IMG/VR virus record: IMGVR_UViG_3300021503_000002
Coordinates: 1 to 38,148 of that record
Reading direction: 5' to 3' (one strand)
DNA from: a virus
DNA length: 38,148 bases
A program made the position numbers and the translations under genes. This document shows, in pieces, positions 1-5,120 of this stretch. The notes below the pieces were generated by a model. It had not been told where the DNA came from and did no database searches. It saw only the letters and a list, made by a program, of their open reading frames with translations. Within the stretch, counting starts at the first letter, position 1. The number at the start of each line of letters is the position of its first letter.

Positions 1-1
1 T

Positions 2-85
2 GGTCTTTCTAAAGAAGAGATTCTATCTTCTTTTCCTGAAGATAGAAGAGAAAAGATAAAAGAATTTCTTGAAAATTGTTGTTGA
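2..85 (+). CDS. 3' end of a truncated gene, possibly DUF433/HTH-like
   Basis: An open frame enters from the left edge and stops at TGA 83-85. It gives 27 residues beginning GLSKEEILSSFP and ending ENCC. The GLS-EEI-xxFP pattern followed by an amphipathic helix resembles the C-terminal helix-turn-helix tail of DUF433-type antitoxin-like proteins, but this is a weak resemblance over few residues. No start is visible because the gene is cut. The stop codon overlaps the -35 box of the promoter behind it, so it would be a separate transcription unit. It could also be fortuitous open frame. Confidence 0.35.
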   Translation, partial: GLSKEEILSSFPEDRREKIKEFLENCC

Positions 86-110
86 CAACTTCGTGATTGT
101 ATGTTATACA
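82..110 (+). promoter_or_regulatory. sigma70-type promoter with extended -10
   Basis: A perfect -35 TTGACA (82-87), a 17-bp spacer and a -10 TATACA (105-110) preceded by TG at 102-103, which makes an extended -10. The predicted start of transcription is about 117-118, exactly at the ATG of the regulator gene (118). The -35 lies inside a small palindrome, GTTGACAAC (81-89), and a second palindrome, ATGATCAT, covers 112-119; either could be an operator for the regulator it drives. This is the best bacterial promoter I can see in the window and probably starts the early operon. Confidence 0.75.
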
Positions 111-117
111 TATGATC

Positions 118-294
118 ATGCGGTCACCAAAGGAACACTTACATATTTTAGTCTCGCAAGAAACTAAGAGTCTCTTAAGACTAAAGGCGGCTGTAACAGG
201 CATCTCTATGAGTTCTCTTATAGAGAATGCCATAAAATCTTATATAGAGAAAGGAGAAACATATGGCAAAGAGGAAATTGGAAAAAGAGATTGA
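118..294 (+). CDS. ribbon-helix-helix (CopG/Arc-like) DNA-binding protein
   Basis: A 58-residue protein with the layout of a ribbon-helix-helix repressor: a short strand (HLHILVS), helix A (QETKSLLRLKAAVTG), a turn with SMSS, and helix B (LIENAIKSYIEK), then a charged tail. Such proteins bind DNA as dimers through the paired strands and often repress their own promoter. ATG 118 coincides with the predicted transcription start and no Shine-Dalgarno precedes it, so the mRNA may be leaderless. ATG 112 and TTG 97 are in frame, but 97 lies inside the promoter. The end overlaps the next gene by 32 bp. Likely an early regulator; its targets are unknown. Confidence 0.7.
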   Translation: MRSPKEHLHILVSQETKSLLRLKAAVTGISMSSLIENAIKSYIEKGETYGKEEIGKRD

Positions 295-619
295 TGGTAA
301 GATTGTAAAGGTTAAAGAGTTAGAGACTGGTGAAACCAGGGAATATGACTTCTCAAGCCTGCCTGCAGACATCCAGGAAAAATTCGGCCCCTTTGGCCTT
401 GCCCACAAGATAGGCGACGCTGCTGCTGGGAAGAGTGGCAACGTCGCTTTGGAGGCTATGGATAAGGTCTGGAAGGGCCTCATGGCTGGCAACTGGGCAG
501 TCAGAGCGCCAGCGGCTCCGAAGGTCACCAAGAAGCAGCTCTTGGAGAATCTGGAAAAGCTCTCTCCAAAGGAGCAGAATGTGGCCAGGGGACTCTTGGA
601 AAAGCTGGGGATTATTTAA
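263..619 (+). CDS. conserved phage hypothetical protein (118 aa)
   Basis: Starts at ATG 263, seven bases after a strong AAAGGAG inside the end of the regulator gene, so the two are translationally coupled. The N-terminal 25 residues look like a small beta unit (DGKIVKVKELETGETREYDF), followed by SSLPADIQEKFGPFGLAHKIGDAAAG and two or three helices that end at LLEKLGII. The GLAHKIGDAAAG stretch is of a kind I associate with small early proteins of many phages, but no function is known to me. G+C is visibly higher in its middle third than in its neighbours. No membrane segment or catalytic motif is seen. Confidence 0.75.
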   Translation: MAKRKLEKEIDGKIVKVKELETGETREYDFSSLPADIQEKFGPFGLAHKIGDAAAGKSGNVALEAMDKVWKGLMAGNWAVRAPAAPKVTKKQLLENLEKLSPKEQNVARGLLEKLGII

Positions 620-630
620 TAACTTTAACT

Positions 631-730
631 GGCTGGGTAAGCCACGGGCCGCCTCTTAGTCAGGCATTGATATAGCTTAGATTTGAGATCTGCCACCCTC
701 CATATCTAAGTCTATCTGGCTTATCCAGCC
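631..730 (+). ncRNA. structured leader RNA, predicted three-way junction
   Basis: The gap between genes folds into a closed structure. P1 is a continuous 14-bp helix (631-644 with 717-730, one G-U pair). P2 is a 4-bp hairpin (651-654 with 662-665). P3 is an 8-bp helix (675-682 with 704-711) topped by GAG/CUC (685-687 with 698-700). The ribosome site AAGGAG (742-747) and start codon of the nuclease gene follow directly. This is the layout of a cis-regulatory RNA, or of a small RNA. I could not match it to purine, preQ1, THF or hammerhead consensus elements. There is no U-run, so it is not a simple terminator. Confidence 0.55.
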
Positions 731-752
731 ATTTCTATGTCAAGGAGATAAA

Positions 753-1739
753 ATGATAGAGCTTGACAACACCTATCGAAGTGCGTTTGCGTCCTGCAAG
801 CGCAAATATTATCTGTCGAGAGTATTAAGCCTTACACCTACACAGGGATCCTGTGCCATCAGGTATGGCTCAGCCTTTCATGCCCTCTTAGAGGGCTATT
901 ATTCTTGGATAAAAGAGAAAGGTTGGGACCAAAGGGAAGAGGCTATTAAACGGGCTTTCTCCTTTGGAGAGGCTGTTTGGAAGAATGAAAGCAGCAAGAA
1001 GTCTTTTCCAGAGGATGACTACCGCTCCCTTCAAAATGCCTTTGAGGCTTTTGTAGCTTACTGTACAGAATATTCCTTCGACAAGGATATTCTTGAGGTA
1101 GTAGAAACTGAAAGAGCCTTCAAGATAAAGATGGAAATCTCCTCTGAAGAAGAAAAGAGATTTCCGTTGCTCAAGCAGGAAGAAATTTACTTCACCGGTA
1201 TTCTTGATATGCAAGTAAGGATGTCAGGTCTCCCCTATATCATGGAGCACAAGACTACATCACAGAACTTGTCTATTCAGGTCGGAAGACTGCACAGGTC
1301 CCCTCAAATCTTAGGGTATACCTACGCAGGCAAGGAGATTCCTCAGCTAAAGGCTATAGGCTGCATAGTTAACCTCCACCAGATATCTTCCAGAAGAAAG
1401 AACGATGGAACCTGGGGGAAGCTGAATATTAGCTTTCAAAGGTCTCCAGAGATCTTTTCTGATAGAGATCTTAGGTTATGGAGAGAAAGTTTTCTGTCTA
1501 CTTGCAATGAGATTCTCTCATGTCAGGAGACCAACAACTGGCCAATGCAGTTTGATAATTGTTATTCCTTTGGAAGGTGCAGGTATTGTGATCTCTGTGA
1601 AAGAAATATTTCTCTTAAGGAAATAACAGAGGATGTTAGTCAAGACATCCTTCCAGAAGGATACATAAAGGATAGGACTAACATCTTTGAGATAAGCACC
1701 TCAGGCCTTATCAAGGAGGTTAACAATGCCGTCAGCTAA
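753..1739 (+). CDS. PD-(D/E)XK nuclease, Cas4/RecB-like with Fe-S cysteines
   Basis: A 328-aa exonuclease-like protein. The catalytic core is visible as GILD (D152) and, 13 residues later, EHKTT (E165, K167), the D...ExK signature of the PD-(D/E)XK fold. A lone cysteine near the N-terminus (C15, in ASCKRKYYLSR) and a C-terminal cluster (C270, C276, C279, C282) match the split cysteine arrangement that holds a 4Fe-4S cluster in Cas4 and AddB. In phages such enzymes resect DNA ends for recombination-dependent replication. It lies directly before a RecA-like ATPase and an SSB-like protein and overlaps the ATPase gene by 14 bp, which supports one recombination unit. Start ATG 753 follows AAGGAG. 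Confidence 0.85.
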   Translation: MIELDNTYRSAFASCKRKYYLSRVLSLTPTQGSCAIRYGSAFHALLEGYYSWIKEKGWDQREEAIKRAFSFGEAVWKNESSKKSFPEDDYRSLQNAFEAFVAYCTEYSFDKDILEVVETERAFKIKMEISSEEEKRFPLLKQEEIYFTGILDMQVRMSGLPYIMEHKTTSQNLSIQVGRLHRSPQILGYTYAGKEIPQLKAIGCIVNLHQISSRRKNDGTWGKLNISFQRSPEIFSDRDLRLWRESFLSTCNEILSCQETNNWPMQFDNCYSFGRCRYCDLCERNISLKEITEDVSQDILPEGYIKDRTNIFEISTSGLIKEVNNAVS

Positions 1740-2454
1740 GAATGTCAGCCCAGAAACAGAGTTTTTCAAAGCTATGGTGGTTGGATCTTACGGAACTGGA
1801 AAGTCCATCTTTGCAGCCTCTTGTCCAACTCCAGGCTTTGTATTTGACTTTGACGAAGGAATTATCTCTTATAGAGGCAAAGACTTCGACTATGAACAAT
1901 ACTCCAGGGACTGGAAAGGCTGGGTTAAGTTTGAGAAGGATCTTCTTAACCTTATCAAGGATACAGAAGGAGGAAAATATAGGACTGTTATTGTAGATTC
2001 GACTTCCACAATGACAGACCTTGCAATGGAAAGAGCCCTGGTTCTTGATCCAAAGAGAAGTGCCACAGGTGGGCCAGTTTGGAATGTTCACTATATGATG
2101 GTAAGGCACATGATGGAAGGCAAATTGAGACAAATAGTAGGCCTTCCTTGTAATGTTATTGTCATTTCTCATATAGATATTGCAAGAGATGAAGACACTG
2201 GTGCTATAGTGGATATAACGCCTCTGTTGACAGGCCAGCTAAGGGAAAAGATCCCTGGCCTTTTTCAAGAGGTCTATTATGCCACTACCAAGAGAACGGG
2301 TCAGAAAACAGAGTGGCTCCTCCAAACTGTTCCAATTGGCTTTAAGAAAGCCAGATCAAGGCTATCTGGAAAAGATCATTTCTTACCAGATTTTATACCA
2401 AATGATTATAACGAAGTAATGAAATATTTGAGAAAAAGAAACAAGAAAAAATAA
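1726..2454 (+). CDS. Sak4-like RecA-fold ATPase (AAA_24 type)
   Basis: 242 aa with Walker A GSYGTGKS (residues 20-27) and Walker B TVIVDS (D91), plus a later sensor-like strand CNVIVISHID. Length and motif order fit the phage Sak4 single-strand annealing/RecA-like family, whose members bind ssDNA and work with the phage SSB. It overlaps the nuclease gene by 14 bp and sits 24 bp before the SSB-like gene, so end resection, annealing and ssDNA protection are encoded side by side. The C-terminus is strongly basic (RKRNKKK). Alternatives within the P-loop class cannot be excluded, but the context makes recombination the best reading. Confidence 0.85.
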   Translation: MPSAKNVSPETEFFKAMVVGSYGTGKSIFAASCPTPGFVFDFDEGIISYRGKDFDYEQYSRDWKGWVKFEKDLLNLIKDTEGGKYRTVIVDSTSTMTDLAMERALVLDPKRSATGGPVWNVHYMMVRHMMEGKLRQIVGLPCNVIVISHIDIARDEDTGAIVDITPLLTGQLREKIPGLFQEVYYATTKRTGQKTEWLLQTVPIGFKKARSRLSGKDHFLPDFIPNDYNEVMKYLRKRNKKK

Positions 2455-2478
2455 CAACAGGAAAAGGAGAAAGAAACT

Positions 2479-2997
2479 ATGGCAAAGAAAAAAGTGCAAG
2501 AAGAAGAAATTCAAGAACAGGCTTATTATCCTGACGGTGTAGATGACTCTTTTGGAATCTCCGAGGACTTTAACATAGATGATGAATATAAGCCGGCTCC
2601 GTTGATTCCAGCTGGAGTCTATCACAGCTATGTTACTGACGTAGCCTTCAATGCAGCTGACCAGACTCTTGTCTGGACCTTCACTCTCAATGGAAATGGA
2701 GGTGTAATGTCGGACGGAGAAACTGCTATTGATGGAAGCCAGATAACCTATAGAAACTGGCTCCCAAAGCCTGGAGACGAAAGTGAACTGACCAAGAAGG
2801 GGAACATGACGAAGCGCCAGGCGAAGATCAACATGCTCCATGACTTTGCTAAGGTCATGGGCATAAATCTCTCTACTCCTGCCGCCATTGCAGAAGGCAT
2901 TGCGAATGCCTCTTGGATAGGAATTGAGAAGGATCTCAAGATTGGCGTCAGAACCTATGAAGGAAGGAACTTTAACGATATAGAGAGAATAATTTAA
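2479..2997 (+). CDS. single-stranded DNA-binding-like protein (DUF669 type)
   Basis: 172 aa. An acidic N-terminal tail (KKKVQEEEIQEQ...) is followed by a beta-rich part beginning PAPLIPAGVYHSYVTDV, the usual opening of DUF669-like OB-fold SSBs of phages, then a helical C-terminal part and the final pattern GVRTYEGRNFNDIERI. It should coat ssDNA during replication and recombination. It follows the Sak4-like ATPase, the usual partner. ATG 2479 is preceded by AAAAGGAGAAAG. The family call rests on layout and neighbours rather than on an invariant motif. Confidence 0.75.
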   Translation: MAKKKVQEEEIQEQAYYPDGVDDSFGISEDFNIDDEYKPAPLIPAGVYHSYVTDVAFNAADQTLVWTFTLNGNGGVMSDGETAIDGSQITYRNWLPKPGDESELTKKGNMTKRQAKINMLHDFAKVMGINLSTPAAIAEGIANASWIGIEKDLKIGVRTYEGRNFNDIERII

Positions 2998-3008
2998 TCC
3001 TTCCTTAA

Positions 3009-3230
3009 ATGAAGTTCCACCAGCTATATAATAACTTTTTAGAGCTCTCTCCTCTTGAGAGAGAAGCCTTTGTAAGGAAATATCGAGGGGAGAGGGCTCG
3101 TGATCTTGAAAGATCTTCCAAGGGAAAAAAGACTCCCTCTATTTCTCTAACAGAAGAGGAAAAGACTTTATTAAAAACCCTTGGAATTAGTAAGAAAGAT
3201 CTTCTTTCTTTAAAAGGACTACTATCATGA
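3009..3230 (+). CDS. small hypothetical protein (73 aa)
   Basis: A charged helical protein, rich in Lys, Arg and Leu, without cysteines or membrane segments. It starts 11 bp after the SSB-like gene but has no recognisable Shine-Dalgarno, so it probably depends on reinitiation by ribosomes that finish the upstream gene. Its TGA overlaps the ATG of the zinc-ribbon gene (ATGA). The C-terminal part (SLTEEEKTLLKTLGISKKDLLSLKGLL) is made of two short helices. I do not recognise a family. The tight packing on both sides is the main reason to call it real. Confidence 0.6.
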   Translation: MKFHQLYNNFLELSPLEREAFVRKYRGERARDLERSSKGKKTPSISLTEEEKTLLKTLGISKKDLLSLKGLLS

Positions 3231-3442
3231 AGCCAACTAACAGTAAAATTAATGTTAACCTCAAGAACCTTGAAACTGTAAAATGTCCAAGCTGCGGTAA
3301 AGAATTCTTTACTACTGTTTGGCATTTAAAGAAAATACCTGCCCTGGTCTCTAAGTCTGGTAGAGACGAAATCTTTCCTGTAGCGGGATTTCGGTGTGTT
3401 AACTGTGGAGTTGTCTTTTGTTTAACCGAGAATATTCAATAA
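3227..3442 (+). CDS. zinc-ribbon protein (71 aa)
   Basis: Two cysteine pairs, CPSCGKEFF (about residues 20-26) and CVNCGVVF (about residues 57-62), frame a stretch LKKIPALVSKSGRDEIFPVAGFRC. The spacing and the PALVS-x-G pattern are typical of a small zinc-ribbon protein found next to replication genes in many phages; its function is unknown. It may bind nucleic acid or a replication partner. The gene overlaps its upstream neighbour by 4 bp and ends in CAA TAA, with that TAA lying in the loop of a palindromic hairpin that runs up to the next gene. Confidence 0.75.
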   Translation: MKPTNSKINVNLKNLETVKCPSCGKEFFTTVWHLKKIPALVSKSGRDEIFPVAGFRCVNCGVVFCLTENIQ

Positions 3443-3454
3443 TTGAACCTTCTT
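3428..3454 (+). repeat. intergenic palindrome, copy 1 of 4 (stop codon in loop)
   Basis: Predicted hairpin: GAGAA (3428-3432) pairs with TTCTT (3450-3454) and TTCAA (3435-3439) with TTGAA (3443-3447), separated by a 2x2 internal loop. The loop TAA (3440-3442) is the stop codon of the zinc-ribbon gene. The methyltransferase ATG follows four bases after the stem. It shares the core CAATAATTGAAYCTTCTTA with copies at 12.6 and 18.5 kb. There is no U-run, so it is not an ordinary terminator. Confidence 0.6.
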
Positions 3455-3457
3455 AAA

Positions 3458-4759
3458 ATGGACGAATCTATTATCTTTGAAAAAGACCCCAAGGAAATAA
3501 AGATAGCTGAGGATCTCCCAAGATATAGAAAGGAGATCCCCAAGCTAAAGGAGCTATTAGCCTCAATAGAGAGGTTTGGCCAGCTTGTCCCTATCGTCAT
3601 AACAAAGGACAATGTCCTTGTAGCTGGTGGTAGAAGGCTGGCAGCATGTCTCTTAGGAAACATAAAAGTAAAATGTATTTATAAAGATACAGCCAGCCCG
3701 CTTCAAATGAGGGAGATAGAGCTTGAAGAGAATCTTCAAAGAGAAGATCTATCTCCTGCGGAGGAGGCTGAAGCCATTGCTGACCTTCATAGAATAAGAC
3801 AAAAGCTTTATGGCGAAGCCCAGCCAGGAAGAAAAGGAGGCTGGCGCTTGAAAGATACAGCTGCTTCCATAGGAAAAACTCCTGGCTCAGTGGTAGAGGC
3901 TATAAAGATAACAGAAATACTAAAGGATTTTCCTGAGCTAAGAACACTTCCTACAAAGAAAGCAATTAAAAAAGCTGTAAGAGGAGCCGAGGCCGTTGTA
4001 ACAAAACTTGCGGCTCTTGAGGAAGCCCAAAAGGTTTTGGAAAAGCAACAAAGCTGTGATATTTGTCAGGCAAATGCAGTAGAATACTTAAAAAATATAA
4101 AAGATAACTCTATAGATATAATCATAACAGATCCTCCTTATGGTATAAACATAGATGAAGTTCAACAACAGATAGGAGGAAAGCCAGGCGGTCAGTCCCT
4201 TACTGGCCATAAGTTTTCTGATGATCCAGAGGCCAGTTTGTCCTTATATAAGATCTTGGCAAAAGAGTCTTTTAGGATATCCAAGCCAACATCCCATGCT
4301 TGGATTTTTGTATGCCCTGAACACTTTTCTACCATAAGAAAATTTTTCGTGGATGGCAACTGGGACGCTCATATAAGACCTATAATATGGATAAAAAGAG
4401 CTATAGGCCAGTGTAACGTTCCCAAGAACTGGCCATCAGCCTGCTATGAAATGATTCTCTATTGTCGAAGAGTAGATTCCGTTATCATTGAACAAGGAAA
4501 GCCTGACTGGATTCAGTGTGATCCTGTTTTGTCAGATAAAAGGCTCCATCCTACAGAGAAGCCTGTTAAGTTAATAAAAGAACTTTTGCAAAGAGTAGCC
4601 TATCCTGGCCAAGTTCTATTAGACCCTTTTATTGGAAGCGGTGCGGTAATAGAAGCTGGATTACAACATAATCTTGTATGCAAAGGCTGTGAAATAGATA
4701 AAGCTATTTATGCAACAGCTGTTGATAGGTTATCAAAGATTGAAAATGAAGCCAACTAA
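3458..4759 (+). CDS. ParB/Spo0J N-terminal domain fused to a DNA methyltransferase
   Basis: 433 aa. Residues about 12-110 form a ParB-like nuclease/CTPase-type N-terminal domain: LKELLASIERFGQLVPIVI, then LVAGGRRLAAC in place of the usual GERRxxA, then EIELEENLQREDLSPAEEAEAI. After a helical linker comes an amino-methyltransferase with motif IV DPPY (225-228) and the AdoMet motif DPFIGSG (389-395) near the end, i.e. beta-class order. It probably methylates adenine or cytosine N4 in DNA, perhaps protecting phage DNA; no restriction partner is visible. ATG 3458 is chosen because the in-frame TTG 3443 lies inside the palindrome. It overlaps the next gene by 14 bp. Confidence 0.85.
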   Translation: MDESIIFEKDPKEIKIAEDLPRYRKEIPKLKELLASIERFGQLVPIVITKDNVLVAGGRRLAACLLGNIKVKCIYKDTASPLQMREIELEENLQREDLSPAEEAEAIADLHRIRQKLYGEAQPGRKGGWRLKDTAASIGKTPGSVVEAIKITEILKDFPELRTLPTKKAIKKAVRGAEAVVTKLAALEEAQKVLEKQQSCDICQANAVEYLKNIKDNSIDIIITDPPYGINIDEVQQQIGGKPGGQSLTGHKFSDDPEASLSLYKILAKESFRISKPTSHAWIFVCPEHFSTIRKFFVDGNWDAHIRPIIWIKRAIGQCNVPKNWPSACYEMILYCRRVDSVIIEQGKPDWIQCDPVLSDKRLHPTEKPVKLIKELLQRVAYPGQVLLDPFIGSGAVIEAGLQHNLVCKGCEIDKAIYATAVDRLSKIENEAN

Positions 4760-5120
4760 GGTATACTTAGCATCTCCTTATACACATGAACAATATCTTG
4801 TAAGAGCCCTCAGAGCAAGGGCAGCCGCCAGAGCTGCAGGAGTTCTTCTAAAAGCAGGATATCTTGTTTTCTCTCCTATAGTACATGGTCACTTGATTGC
4901 TATGTACTCCGAGTTTCCTGTTCCTATAGATTATTCTTATTGGGAGCCTCTAAATAAAGAATTTATAATATGGTCAGACACTTTATATATCCTTACTTTA
5001 GATGGATGGGAAGACTCTATAGGAATAGAAAGAGAGATAGAGATAGCCAGAACTTACAATAAGGAAATATATCTATGGCAAGGTACATTGGAACAGTTGG
5101 CCCACCTACAGCCAATATAA
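4746..5120 (+). CDS. DUF1937/DUF4406-like protein (nucleoside deoxyribosyltransferase fold)
   Basis: 124 aa beginning KVYLASPYTH, with RARAAARAAGVLLKAGYLVFSPIVHGHLI in the middle and ILTLDGWEDSIGIEREIEIA near the end. This set (ASPY, FSPI-H, GW-S-G---E) is the signature of the DUF1937/DUF4406 branch of the nucleoside 2-deoxyribosyltransferase-like fold, including the glutamate in the last motif that acts as nucleophile in relatives. It may act on nucleotides or sense ADP-ribose-like compounds; the real substrate is unknown. It overlaps the methyltransferase by 14 bp and the polymerase gene by 46 bp. ATG 4746 is preferred over upstream in-frame codons that lie deep in the methyltransferase. 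Confidence 0.75.
   Translation: MKPTKVYLASPYTHEQYLVRALRARAAARAAGVLLKAGYLVFSPIVHGHLIAMYSEFPVPIDYSYWEPLNKEFIIWSDTLYILTLDGWEDSIGIEREIEIARTYNKEIYLWQGTLEQLAHLQPI

Noticed and set aside
21-47. 10-bp perfect hairpin near the left edge
   Set aside because: It lies inside the open frame of the truncated gene and has no U-run downstream on the plus strand; not called as a terminator.
631-730. tRNA or hammerhead ribozyme in the leader
   Set aside because: No CCA-type acceptor or anticodon arm and no CUGANGA/GAAA core; only a generic three-way junction remains.
1732-2841. Minus-strand frames over the Sak4-like and SSB-like genes
   Set aside because: Composition (runs of Phe/Leu from antisense Lys/Glu codons) marks them as shadows.
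3227-4759. Shared 14 bp ATGAAGCCAACTAA at the starts of two genes (3227 and 4746)
   Set aside because: Similarity ends after the start codons' first few residues; most likely chance or similar N-terminal codons.
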